Shown here in pieces: positions 1 to 8,056 of a stretch of 64,000 nucleotides of DNA. The position numbers were made by a program, and so were the translations under genes. The notes under the pieces were generated by a model. The model ran no database searches. It was not told the origin of the DNA and worked only from the letters and a program-made list of their open reading frames with translations. The stretch is from Gammaproteobacteria bacterium. Lineage in GTDB: Bacteria > Pseudomonadota > Gammaproteobacteria > SZUA-140. Numbering within the stretch: position 1 is the stretch's first letter; each line of letters starts with the position of its first letter. The stretch is from assembly GCA_021648525.1 (NCBI GenBank), contig JAKISP010000006.1:1-64000 (forward strand), in the 5' to 3' direction.

Positions 1-94
1 TGTTTTTAAAGCGCTTCCTCAAGCGGCTAGTGTTGAGGATATCGAAGCGCTACTGCCCTGGAACATGAGTCTGGAATCAGCTGCCGTTAAATGA
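1..94 (+). mobile_element. IS66-type transposase, C-terminal tail (partial)
   Basis: The first 31 codons read into the window and stop with TGA at 92-94. The tail contains the segment IEALLPWN, which resembles the conserved C-terminal end of IS66-family transposases (the short IS66 C-terminal element). Only this end is visible, so the rest of the element must lie left of the window. No terminal inverted repeat is obvious between this stop and the next gene remnant, which begins 8 bases later, so the insertion sequence itself may be decayed. The family call rests on a short motif only. Confidence 0.6.
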
Positions 95-101
95 GCTTCT
101 G

Positions 102-410
102 CTAGATGGGGTTTGTTGAGCGCTTACCGTTGATCAGCCCCATTGCCTGTATAAAAGCATAAGCGGTGGTGGGGCCTACGAATTTCCAGCCCATCTTTTT
201 CAATGCCCTGGAAAGCGCCACCGATTCGTCCGAAGTTGATGCTGATTGAGGTGTCACAGGCTCATCGGCTTTAGCTTCATAGCCCCAGAAAAAGGCTGCC
301 AAAGAACCTTCTTGCTTCACTAGCGCTTGAGCGCATCTGGCATTATTAATGATGGCTTCGATTTTTCCACGATGCCTTTTTCCTTAAGCAGGCGGTAGTT
401 ATCGTCTACT
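102..410 (-). pseudogene. tag: DNA-3-methyladenine glycosylase I (Tag), C-terminal remnant with frameshift
   Basis: The last 72 codons match the Tag C-terminus: SLAAFFWGYE, PVTPQSASTSDESVALS, then KKMGWKFVGPTTAYAFIQAMGL. Just upstream, KIEAIINNAR is in the same frame. The preceding segment LLKEKGIV is in another frame. Intact Tag proteins have about four residues (as in GIVRNRxKIEA) between these parts; here only two bases remain, so about ten bases have been lost. The N-terminal half with the catalytic and base-recognition residues is absent. In intact form Tag excises 3-methyladenine from DNA. This copy is non-functional and sits between a transposase tail and a truncated ORF, consistent with deletion by a mobile element. 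Confidence 0.8.
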
Positions 411-713
411 AACAACACGGTGTTCGACGGTGATCTTCCTATCCAAACAAGAGAGATAAACGAGATATACAAGAAGCTGCAGAAGAAAGCTATAGATACT
501 AAAAACATTGCTAAGTTGATTAAAAAGGAAGCATCTATTGATATCAAGTGGAATGTTGCATCACTGCTTGTATTGTCATCAACAGCTTTTGAAAATTGGC
601 GATATGCATTCGATACAGGCAGGGAAAAATCATACTTTATAGGGTATGGAGAAATATATGAAGCTTTAACGCAGGTTAAGGTACGTTTAAGTGCTAACAA
701 GGTGAGGCTGTAA
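399..713 (+). CDS. Truncated hypothetical ORF next to tag remnant
   Basis: An open frame runs from about 399, directly at the edge of the tag remnant, to TAA at 711-713. The usable start is GTG at 420, giving 97 residues. Composition is protein-like: lysine-rich helical stretches followed by TAFENWRYAF and YGEIYEAL. The WRY segment faintly recalls HEPN-type helical domains, but this is a weak impression. No ribosome binding site is visible and the frame opens at the junction, so this is probably the 3' part of a broken gene. A 190-codon frame on the opposite strand (320-892) is less protein-like. Confidence 0.3.
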   Translation, partial: LSSTNNTVFDGDLPIQTREINEIYKKLQKKAIDTKNIAKLIKKEASIDIKWNVASLLVLSSTAFENWRYAFDTGREKSYFIGYGEIYEALTQVKVRLSANKVRL

Positions 714-958
714 ATTAAATTGTGTAACTGCTCATTATTGATTAACGTCTGTATGGAGATTAATGATGAGTATGACAATGAAGCAAACAAAAATAAATGC
801 GTTAGCTGCTGGCTAAAGGTGACAGCCATAATATAAAAATATCCAGCGCGCAAAAAAGAAAAGGCAGATTCAACCCCGAAGTGCATAACCACCTAAGCTG
901 TGATTGCAGTCATGTGTTCCGCTATTAATCTGGTGGTTGTTAGTTATAGGGTTCCTTG

Positions 959-2134
959 TCATGCGATTTCCTGAGAGGTTTTGATAACATGCGCCGCCTG
1001 AGCCGGTAGAAAATATTGGTAGTACGGTGCCGAGTGTAGTGGATTGCCAGGATGATACTGGATATCGTAAAGGGCAAAATAGGCCTCAGCTAGTTCGGGT
1101 GGCATCTCCAGACGAGAGACGATCTCCAGCAACTTGGCATTTTCGATCGTTTTGCCGAGTTGCTTACCGTAGGTGCTAATCTGCTCCTTAAGCTCAACAG
1201 GGATCGAGCTATTTTTTTCTGGTTGAGTAAAGACCTGCATCAATAGCCCGTTGGTGTAATGGCCGGTGGGGCTCATGATGTTAACACCTGCCCGTTCAAG
1301 TGCCGACATCACCGTTTGTAACGGCACCGCAAGACGCTCGCCATCCTGTAGTGTGGTGGCACGGATCGCGAGGTGGTGCGCGGTATAGCCATAAACATGG
1401 TTCCAGTGCTGAATAATTTGAGTGGGTGCATGTGCATCCGACTGGTCAACAAAAATTCGCAGTGTCTGGCCATTCTCAAGCATTTTATAAACGGGATATG
1501 CGTTCCAGCCATCGGGAAATTGATAGTAACCTTCGCCGCTAAATTGGGTGGTGCGATAGCCGTGTTCATCTTTGAGCAGGCTGGCAATGCGTTCGGCATC
1601 CAGGTTTGCCTGATTGCCGCAGCGAATGGCGAGGTGGTCGAAGACAACATCCCAGCCATATTTCGGTGCGATTTCAAGCAGGGTGAGGTCGGCTTTACTA
1701 TAAAAGAACGATTCAATACTTTTTACCGCGCAGTAGATGTCCAGGTTTTTAACCCAGTCGGCGATCAGTTTCGCATGATGGTGGTTGAGGGTGGCATTCG
1801 CCTTTGCCAGTGCCATATTGATAAAGTCATCCGCGTAGGCGGAGACATGTGCTGCTGCATCGGACAGATCCATTTCGAAACGTAGGCTGTGCTTTGCTGT
1901 TTGATATGCCGCTAAAAGATGGGAGACGTCATCAATATCATTAAAAAGTGGATAGGCCGAAACGGGTTGTGGTTGTATGACAAACGGGGTGAGATCAAGC
2001 GTAAAGCGTTCAGCGGTATCGCCGATGGTCTGGATGGCCTGTTTGTTGTTGGCATGGCTCTGAAACGTCGGGTTTTTATCAACCAGAAAGCTGGCAATGT
2101 TGGCGGCAAAGGTATTGATACGGTGGGTGGGCAT
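959..2134 (-). CDS. DUF1338 protein, 2-oxoadipate dioxygenase/decarboxylase-like (HglS/YdcJ family)
   Basis: The 391-residue protein belongs to the DUF1338 family. Its characterised member HglS is an Fe(II) enzyme converting 2-oxoadipate to D-2-hydroxyglutarate in lysine breakdown. Candidate metal ligands are the His in VVFDHLAIR, the His pair in GYTAHHLAIR and a downstream acidic residue. The ATG at 2134 is chosen because GGAG lies 7 bases upstream; a GTG four codons earlier would place that motif inside the gene. It is divergent from a saccharopine/lysine dehydrogenase gene and an ALDH7 gene, which produce upstream intermediates of the same pathway. This supports the HglS role over other DUF1338 activities. 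Substrate is inferred from context. Confidence 0.8.
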   Translation of the reverse strand: MPTHRINTFAANIASFLVDKNPTFQSHANNKQAIQTIGDTAERFTLDLTPFVIQPQPVSAYPLFNDIDDVSHLLAAYQTAKHSLRFEMDLSDAAAHVSAYADDFINMALAKANATLNHHHAKLIADWVKNLDIYCAVKSIESFFYSKADLTLLEIAPKYGWDVVFDHLAIRCGNQANLDAERIASLLKDEHGYRTTQFSGEGYYQFPDGWNAYPVYKMLENGQTLRIFVDQSDAHAPTQIIQHWNHVYGYTAHHLAIRATTLQDGERLAVPLQTVMSALERAGVNIMSPTGHYTNGLLMQVFTQPEKNSSIPVELKEQISTYGKQLGKTIENAKLLEIVSRLEMPPELAEAYFALYDIQYHPGNPLHSAPYYQYFLPAQAAHVIKTSQEIA

Positions 2135-2283
2135 AACAGTCTCCACAACGATTTTGGGTGATGATCTATTTTGAGTGGGTTTAGCAGGTCAGGTAATTGG
2201 TTGGTACCTGGTGAAACAGGGGAGACGACGGGATCATCAAGGCCAGCGTCTATCTCTCTAATATCGGCAAAAAGGGGCGAAAT

Positions 2284-3390
2284 ATGATGATGCGAAAGGT
2301 GTTGTTACTGGGCGCAGGCAAGATCGGTTCGCTGATTGCCACCATGCTGTCGGACTCGGGTGGTTATGAGGTGTATATCGGTAGCCTGGAGACCGACGAG
2401 GCGAAAAACCTGGTGAAAGAGCTGGGGCTGGCACGTGTGACGGTATTTCCACTGGACGCTCAGGATGATCAGGCTTTGGATAAGGTCATGTCGGGTAAAA
2501 ATGGTGCGGGTAAATTTGATTCGGTGATTTCAGGGCTGCCTTACTATTGCAATGCATTGGTGGCGGATCTGGCGGCGAAATATGGCCTGAACTACTTTGA
2601 TCTTACCGAAGATGTTGGTGTGACGCGCCATGTGCAAAATGTCAGTAAAGGGGCGAAGAGTATTTTTATGCCGCAATGCGGCCTTGCGCCTGGTTTTATC
2701 AGTATCGTCGCGAATGATTTGATGAAAAAATTTGAAGTGGTCGACATGGTGAAGATGCGTGTCGGCGCGTTGCCGGTCAATCCCAATAACGCACTTAAAT
2801 ACTCACTCACCTGGTCGACCGATGGTTTGATCAATGAATATGGCAACACCTGTTATGGCATTGAGAATGGCGAATTTGTCGCGCTTCAACCACTGGAAGG
2901 GTATGAGACGATCACCCTTGATGGCGTGTTGTATGAAGCCTTTAACACCTCGGGTGGACTGGGTACCCTGTGCGAAACCTACGATGGGATGATTCGTACC
3001 ATGGACTATAAAACGATGCGCTACCCTGGGCACTGTAGAGATATCAAGTTGCTGATGAATGAGTTGCGTTTGAATGAAGATCGCGCCACATTAAAACGTA
3101 TTCTTGAACGTGCGATTCCGAAGACATTGCAGGATGTGGTGTTGGTCTATGTTGCCGTGACCGGTAAGCGCAAAGGGCAGTTTCTGGAAGAGAACTATGT
3201 GAAGAAGGTCTATCCGCAGGAGATCGCGGGTAAGCTATGGTCATCAATCCAGGTCACTACGGCGGCGGGTATCTGTAGTGCGATGGACATTGTGCTGGAT
3301 GATCCAGGGCGATTTCAGGGGTTCGTGACGCAGGAGTCGGTTACGCTGGATGAGGTGACGAATAACCGTTTTGGTCAATATTATGCATGA
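2284..3390 (+). CDS. Saccharopine dehydrogenase / lysine 6-dehydrogenase family protein
   Basis: The 368-residue protein starts with a Rossmann dinucleotide fold (VLLLGAGKIGS) and continues as a typical saccharopine-dehydrogenase-like protein, with GGLGTLCETY and YKTMRYPGH in the second half. Members of this size either oxidise saccharopine or deaminate lysine directly (lysine 6-dehydrogenase). Both lead to 2-aminoadipate 6-semialdehyde, the substrate of the aldehyde dehydrogenase encoded 30 bases downstream. No separate lysine-ketoglutarate reductase is present, which favours the one-step lysine 6-dehydrogenase reading. An AAGGGGCG ribosome site precedes the ATG; a second ATG follows immediately. 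Cytoplasmic. Confidence 0.8.
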   Translation: MMMRKVLLLGAGKIGSLIATMLSDSGGYEVYIGSLETDEAKNLVKELGLARVTVFPLDAQDDQALDKVMSGKNGAGKFDSVISGLPYYCNALVADLAAKYGLNYFDLTEDVGVTRHVQNVSKGAKSIFMPQCGLAPGFISIVANDLMKKFEVVDMVKMRVGALPVNPNNALKYSLTWSTDGLINEYGNTCYGIENGEFVALQPLEGYETITLDGVLYEAFNTSGGLGTLCETYDGMIRTMDYKTMRYPGHCRDIKLLMNELRLNEDRATLKRILERAIPKTLQDVVLVYVAVTGKRKGQFLEENYVKKVYPQEIAGKLWSSIQVTTAAGICSAMDIVLDDPGRFQGFVTQESVTLDEVTNNRFGQYYA

Positions 3391-3420
3391 CTGTTGTCTG
3401 TCTATAAAGGAGCAAACGCG

Positions 3421-4938
3421 ATGGATCTGCTAAAGGCCCTCAAGCTTAAAAAAAATAATGCCGCGACCTATAGCAATGGCGCGTGGTTAAAGACGCGTGA
3501 TGCCGGGGTGGTTGAATCTTTTAACCCGGCAACGGGTGAGTTGATCGCTAAGGTTTATGGTTGCAGCGAGAAAGATTATGAGCAGGTGATGCAAGCGAGT
3601 GTTGTGGCACAGCGTGAATGGGCAAAAGTGCCTGCACCACAGCGTGGTGAGGTGATTCGCCAGATTGGTAATGCGTTACGTGAAAATAAAGATGCGCTCG
3701 GCTCTTTAGTCGCGATGGAGATGGGTAAGATCAAGCAGGAAGGCGATGGAGAGGTGCAGGAGATGATCGACATCGCTGACCTGGCAGTGGGGCAGTCGCG
3801 CATGCTGTATGGCAATACCATGCACTCTGAGCGCCCCGAGCATCGCATGTATGAGCAGTGGCATCCAATGGGAGTGGTGGGTGTGATTAGCGCATTTAAT
3901 TTTCCGGTAGCCGTGTGGGCGTGGAATGCCTTTATTGCCGCAATCTGTGGCAACACGGTGGTATGGAAACCGTCATCAAAGACGCCACTGTGTGCGATCG
4001 CGGTGCAGCAAATCTGTAACGGTGTATTGGAAAAGATGGGGTATCCGGGAATTTTCTCGTTATTTCTACCCGTTGATAATCATCTGGCACAGCGTTTTGT
4101 GGATGACCGGCGTATTGCATTGATGTCGTTTACCGGTTCAAGTCGCGTGGGGCATGAAGTGGCGGAACGGGTGTCGCGACGTTTGGGTCGTTACCTGCTG
4201 GAGTGCAGTGGTAACAATGCGATTATCGTGGACCAGTCAGCGGATCTTGATATCGCGGTGCCAGCGATTGTCTTTGGTGCAGTCGGTACGGCAGGGCAGC
4301 GCTGTACCTCAACCCGCCGCCTGATTGTGCATCATAAAATTTATAAAAAATTAATGTCTGCACTGGTCAATGGTTATGGTCAGGTGCGTATTGGCAATCC
4401 GTTGCGGAAAAATACATTAATGGGGCCATTGATTGATGATGGTGCGGTGCTGGGGTTCAGGGCCGCGATCGAGCAAGCGCAGTTACAGGGCGGAAAATTA
4501 TTGTCTGGTGGTAAGTCGCGACGTGGCAAAGGCAATTTTGTTGAGCCAACATTGATTGAAGTGAAGCATCAGAGCGCAGTGGTTAAAGATGAGACTTTTG
4601 CACCGATTCTTTATGTGATGAAATACAAAACACTGGATGAGGCAATCGCACTGCAAAATGATGTACCACAGGGGCTATCGTCCGCCATCTTCACCAATAC
4701 CTTGCAACACGCGGAGCAGTTTCTGTCGGCGCGAGGCAGTGACTGTGGTATTGCCAACGTCAATATCGGTACTTCGGGGGCTGAGATCGGCGGTGCCTTT
4801 GGTGGCGAAAAAGAGACGGGTGGCGGCCGCGAGGCGGGTTCCGATTGCTGGAAGGCCTATATGCGACGTCAGACCAATACCATTAACTGGGGGGCTGAGC
4901 TACCACTTGCACAGGGGATTAAATTTGACCTGGTCTGA
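3421..4938 (+). CDS. 2-aminoadipate 6-semialdehyde dehydrogenase (ALDH7 family)
   Basis: The 505-residue aldehyde dehydrogenase is close to antiquitin (ALDH7A1/AmaB). It oxidises aminoadipate semialdehyde to 2-aminoadipate with NAD. Visible are the [11 protein letters not shown] cofactor-site segment, SFTGSSRVG, the catalytic Cys in [13 protein letters not shown], and [20 protein letters not shown]-type C-terminal residues (here preceded by IAN). The general-base segment reads LLECSGNN where the family normally has LLELGGNN; the Glu is retained but the next two residues differ. The start at 3421 is preferred over an in-frame start at 3394 because AAAGGAG lies just upstream. It forms an operon with the dehydrogenase gene before it. 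Confidence 0.88.
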   Translation: MDLLKALKLKKNNAATYSNGAWLKTRDAGVVESFNPATGELIAKVYGCSEKDYEQVMQASVVAQREWAKVPAPQRGEVIRQIGNALRENKDALGSLVAMEMGKIKQEGDGEVQEMIDIADLAVGQSRMLYGNTMHSERPEHRMYEQWHPMGVVGVISAFNFPVAVWAWNAFIAAICGNTVVWKPSSKTPLCAIAVQQICNGVLEKMGYPGIFSLFLPVDNHLAQRFVDDRRIALMSFTGSSRVGHEVAERVSRRLGRYLLECSGNNAIIVDQSADLDIAVPAIVFGAVGTAGQRCTSTRRLIVHHKIYKKLMSALVNGYGQVRIGNPLRKNTLMGPLIDDGAVLGFRAAIEQAQLQGGKLLSGGKSRRGKGNFVEPTLIEVKHQSAVVKDETFAPILYVMKYKTLDEAIALQNDVPQGLSSAIFTNTLQHAEQFLSARGSDCGIANVNIGTSGAEIGGAFGGEKETGGGREAGSDCWKAYMRRQTNTINWGAELPLAQGIKFDLV

Positions 4939-5320
4939 ACGTCTGGTCATGCGAACCTGAACGGTGCTTAAATACCCATCTAAGTTAGTCAATAATAACC
5001 ATGCAAAAAGTAGTTGATTTAATTTTTTTCATCGCCTACACTCTTTAACGCACTACAGACATCCCTGAGCATCTCCTCCTCTCTTTAGAATTGGAGATTC
5101 CAGTTCAGAGTGGTGCGAAGGGATGGCGATTCACCGGCACTCCCGGCTGCGATGAAGTTCAAGTGGATAATGGACTATTGTTACTTGAGCTTCTCCCCCC
5201 CCTGCGCAGTCGGGGTTTGCCGGATTACAAGGGCAGGCACTAAAAATAGCTTTCGATCTAATATTTAATCTATCACCTTGGTAGATCAAGTTTTTTTGTT
5301 CAATTATCATGTGCTTAGGC
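4939..5320. other. Gene-free stretch with potential structured RNA
   Basis: No convincing gene is present. On the plus strand several hairpins can be drawn: ATCTCC with GGAGAT around 5080-5099, a 9-bp stem AGTTCAAGT/ACTTGAGCT (one G-U) at about 5156-5191, and CCCC/GGGG at about 5200-5215. A 68-codon minus-strand frame at 5131-5337 runs through these stems and into the terminator and looks spurious. The region could hold a small RNA or only decayed sequence; no known family was recognised. Confidence 0.3.
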
Positions 5321-5321
5321 G

Positions 5322-5350
5322 AAAAAACGCCACCCATTTATTGGGTGGCG
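5322..5350 (-). terminator. Rho-independent terminator of phosphoribulokinase gene
   Basis: On the minus strand an 8-9 bp GC-rich stem (GCCACCCA/TGGGTGGC type, arms 5343-5350 and 5328-5336) with a 5-base loop is followed by six T residues (5327-5322). It lies 35 bases past the stop codon of the phosphoribulokinase gene and fits as its transcription end. Confidence 0.85.
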
Positions 5351-5385
5351 CTTTCAGTTCTAGCTAAAACTGGCCTGTTGGCCAT

Positions 5386-6255
5386 TTAAGCTGAGCGCTT
5401 TTTTTCCATCATGTCATGAACGACTGGGTTGAGGATGATTTCCATCGCCAGCCCCATTTTTCCACCAGGCAGTACAATGGTGTTTGGACGAGACATCCAT
5501 GAATCCTTTAGCATTGAAAGATAGTATGGCAGGTCATGTTTTTCTGGATGTCTGAAACGAATCACAATCAGGCTTTCGTCAGGTGTGGGAATATCGCGCG
5601 AGATAAAAGGGTTTGATGTATCGACCACGGGTACGCGCTGGAAGTTGATGTCCGTGCGAGAGAACTGAGGGGTAATGGTATTGACGTAATCAGGCATGCG
5701 ACGCAAGATGGTGTCGGTTACCGCTTCTGCAGAGTAACCGCGCTGTGCGGTGTCACGGTGAATCTTCTGAATCCACTCCAGGTTTACGATCGGCACTACG
5801 CCTACCAGTAGATCAACATATTTGGCCAGATCAATCTCTTCGGTGACAACACCACCGTGCAGACCTTCGTAGAAAAGAATGTCGCTACCTTCTGGTACCG
5901 CTTCCCACGGGGTGAAGGTGCCTGGGTCCTGTTTGTAAGGGGCTGCTTCGACTTCGTCGTGCAGATATTTACGCATCTGACCGGTGCCAGACTCGCCGTA
6001 GGTTTTGAACAGTAGTTCAAGTTTGTCGAGAATGTTGGCTTCTGGACCAAAATGGCTCAGGTCCTTGCCACCTTTCGCTGCTTCCGCAACTTTTGCTTTC
6101 ATTGCCATGCGGTCGTAGCGATGAAATGCATCACCTTCGATCACTGCTGCGTTGATGCCTTCACGATGAAACATATGCTGGAATGCGTTTTTAACGGTAG
6201 TGGTGCCAGCACCTGATGAGCCGGTCACGACAACGACTGGATGTTTAGCGGACAT
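5386..6255 (-). CDS. prk: Phosphoribulokinase
   Basis: The 289-residue protein has the length of the proteobacterial (class I, octameric) enzyme. It phosphorylates ribulose 5-phosphate to ribulose 1,5-bisphosphate, the substrate of RuBisCO, in the cytoplasm. The P-loop GSSGAGTTT lies at residues 12-20, the substrate-binding EGDAFHRYDR near 40, HFGPEAN near 69 and YEGLHGG near 128. A good AAGGGAG site precedes the ATG at 6255. It stands alone with its own terminator; no RuBisCO gene is in the window, but a cbbY-like phosphatase lies at 60796. It implies an autotrophic or mixotrophic lifestyle. Confidence 0.96.
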   Translation of the reverse strand: MSAKHPVVVVTGSSGAGTTTVKNAFQHMFHREGINAAVIEGDAFHRYDRMAMKAKVAEAAKGGKDLSHFGPEANILDKLELLFKTYGESGTGQMRKYLHDEVEAAPYKQDPGTFTPWEAVPEGSDILFYEGLHGGVVTEEIDLAKYVDLLVGVVPIVNLEWIQKIHRDTAQRGYSAEAVTDTILRRMPDYVNTITPQFSRTDINFQRVPVVDTSNPFISRDIPTPDESLIVIRFRHPEKHDLPYYLSMLKDSWMSRPNTIVLPGGKMGLAMEIILNPVVHDMMEKKRSA

Positions 6256-6609
6256 GTAATTCTCCCTTAAAGGTTATAAAGTCTTTGTAAATCTGTAACT
6301 TAAGTTGTGGGTGCGTGTTTGTTCTGTGGAACGGCTGGGCACCCAAAATCGAAATTTCTTGTTTTTTGCGTCTGCTGTTCGTACGTTTTCTGTACGGGCG
6401 GCGGTCTATTTGCCGTTACAGTGCGCAGGTAAACCGTGTATTGAAGCAAACGTGAGCGGATGTGGCAAGTTTTGGCGCCAAACTGGATGGTAGAAAGCGC
6501 TGATAAATCACTAATAGTGCGGCTTCAAGCGCTTGTTTTGATACAAAATGAATGAGATGATCAGGCATTAAATGTCACTGGGTTAATTCTGTTGGGAGTC
6601 TCTCCAGAA
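6256..6609. other. Divergent intergenic region upstream of prk
   Basis: This 354-base region separates prk from the plus-strand lipoprotein gene and should contain both promoters. A perfect 12-base palindrome (TTTGGCGCCAAA, 6471-6482) is the only clear symmetrical element and might be a regulator site. No TNA-N7-TNA CbbR-like pair was convincingly identified. A 62-codon frame at 6305-6493 has no ribosome site and Cys/Arg/Trp-rich composition and is not credited. Confidence 0.35.
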
Positions 6610-7191
6610 ATGAAAGCGGGAAAGGGAGTTGCTGGTTTATTGCTTGTCGTTGCATTTTCCCTGGCAGGATGTGCGGGCTCACCTGTTCAACTGTCATTCG
6701 GCAATTCAACCATGGGAACCTATGTTGAAGCGGATCACTCTCTGGTACAGAAAGGGTCGGGCAACTACGCCGCGGTCTATTTTCTTCGCCCTCAAACTGA
6801 GCGCTACATGGGAGCTACGGATAATCGCCTGACCATTGATGTGGATAAAGAACCGCTGTTAAAACTGGTTAAGTCTGAATATACGCTCGTTCATCTTAAA
6901 CCAGGCGAAATGGATGTGACGATTAAATCGTTGGCGATTGCCGGCCCATTTCGTGAATTTAAAAAGATGAAACGCACCCGGCGTTTTGAATTTGAGGCGG
7001 GTGAAACCTACTATATTTCAGTTGAGCCAGTGGATGGTGAGTTCCGTGGTACCTATTTTTTGCCTCATCTGGTTGATTTGACGGTCGCAAAAGAGAAGAG
7101 TCGTCTTATGCGTGCTAGAGGGCTGGCGAAAAAGGCCCCTCTTCATGGCCCGAATGACAATCCCCTACTCCCTTTTTGGCCCTTTATATAG
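6610..7191 (+). CDS. DUF2846-like outer-membrane/periplasmic lipoprotein
   Basis: The 193-residue product has a lipoprotein signal peptide with lipobox LAGC about 20 residues from the ATG at 6610. The TTG-started longer frame (6592) is less likely, because GGGAG lies 11 bases before the ATG. The mature part, with YAAVYFLRPQ, an acidic DVDKEPLLKL segment, LKPGEMDVTI and FEAGETYYISVE, matches the DUF2846 type of beta-rich lipoproteins of unknown function. The next gene, a membrane metallopeptidase, follows after 42 bases in the same direction. Confidence 0.7.
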   Translation: MKAGKGVAGLLLVVAFSLAGCAGSPVQLSFGNSTMGTYVEADHSLVQKGSGNYAAVYFLRPQTERYMGATDNRLTIDVDKEPLLKLVKSEYTLVHLKPGEMDVTIKSLAIAGPFREFKKMKRTRRFEFEAGETYYISVEPVDGEFRGTYFLPHLVDLTVAKEKSRLMRARGLAKKAPLHGPNDNPLLPFWPFI

Positions 7192-7233
7192 CGCTTTCGT
7201 GAAACCACCCACTTTTTATCTAGATGTATTCAA

Positions 7234-7923
7234 ATGCATCTAGTAATCCTGTTACTGTTGATTCTGGCATTGGTGTTTGGCCCGCAACTATGGGCCAGAT
7301 CGGTGCTTAAGCGCTATAGTAAACAGCAGGAGCACTTCCCCGGGACGGGTGCCGAGTTTGCGCAGCACTTGTTAAGCAAGGCAGGCCTGGTGACCGTTAA
7401 GGTCGAAAAGACAGCGGTTGGTGACCACTACGATCCCGCTGATCGCTGTGTGCGACTGAGTGAGGCGAATTTTGATGGCAAGTCACTCACCGCTGTGACC
7501 GTTGCGGCGCATGAGGTGGGGCATGCGATTCAGCATGGTGACAATGATCCCAAACTGATGATGCGCGCGAGATTGGTGAAGATCGCTCAGATCACAGAGA
7601 AAATGGGATCACTAGCGATGTTTGCGGTGCCAGTGTTAATGGGGATTACCCGCGCACCTTCAGTGGGTGTGCTGATGTTTTTCATTGGGTTATTGAGTCT
7701 TGGCATCTCAGCACTGGTGCACCTGGTGACCTTGCCGGTCGAATGGGATGCCAGTTTTGGTAAGGGTAAGGCGATGTCGTTGATTCATGCGGGTGAATAC
7801 CTCTCACGTGAAGAAGAGCGTGGGGCGAAAAAGATTTTGCGTGCCTGTGCATTCACCTATTTTGCCGCTTCACTGTCGAGTTTGTTGAATATCTGGCGTT
7901 GGGTGCGCTTTTTACGACGCTGA
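7234..7923 (+). CDS. Membrane zinc metallopeptidase, YugP family
   Basis: The 229-residue protein has an N-terminal membrane segment (residues 2-18), the family hallmark GDHYDPADRCVRLS near 63, and the zinc site HEVGHAIQH at 93-101. Two further hydrophobic spans lie between about 125 and 170. YugP-type proteins are predicted membrane-bound zinc proteases of poorly known function. The final segment is basic (RWVRFLRR). No strong ribosome site is seen before ATG 7234. It precedes the motor-like gene pair by about 130 bases and may or may not be functionally tied to it. Confidence 0.85.
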   Translation: MHLVILLLLILALVFGPQLWARSVLKRYSKQQEHFPGTGAEFAQHLLSKAGLVTVKVEKTAVGDHYDPADRCVRLSEANFDGKSLTAVTVAAHEVGHAIQHGDNDPKLMMRARLVKIAQITEKMGSLAMFAVPVLMGITRAPSVGVLMFFIGLLSLGISALVHLVTLPVEWDASFGKGKAMSLIHAGEYLSREEERGAKKILRACAFTYFAASLSSLLNIWRWVRFLRR

Positions 7924-8018
7924 TTTCACGCTGTTTTATAACTCTTGAAGACAAAAAGGTTTTTCTGATTTATATTTCCATTTAATACGAATAATAATAT
8001 CGGTTCACGATAAGGTTT

Positions 8019-8028
8019 GGGGGGGGGG
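8019..8028 (+). repeat. G10 homopolymer upstream of ExbB-like gene
   Basis: Ten consecutive G residues lie just before AGATGGGG and 28 bases upstream of the proposed GTG start of the motor-channel gene. Long G tracts are prone to slipped-strand length change. Here it could alter the spacing of a promoter or ribosome site. The frame of the downstream gene is open through the tract but has no start codon before it. Confidence 0.8.
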
Positions 8029-8056
8029 AGATGGGGAGCAATCCGGCTGGGATGCG

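Noticed and set aside
320-892. 190-codon minus-strand frame overlapping the tag remnant
   Set aside because: It is low-complexity (Ser/Leu/Phe-rich), contains part of the tag remnant in one frame, has no ribosome site and lies opposite a better plus-strand frame.
5131-5337. 68-codon minus-strand ORF downstream of prk
   Set aside because: It runs through the terminator of prk and hairpins and has no ribosome site; composition is not protein-like.
6471-6482. TTTGGCGCCAAA palindrome as a CbbR operator
   Set aside because: It lacks the TNA-N7/8-TNA pattern of CbbR sites and is over 200 bases from prk; a 12-base palindrome can occur by chance.
6305-6493. 62-codon ORF in the prk upstream region
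   Set aside because: Cys/Arg/Trp-rich, no ribosome site, GTG-type start, and it lies where the prk promoter is expected.
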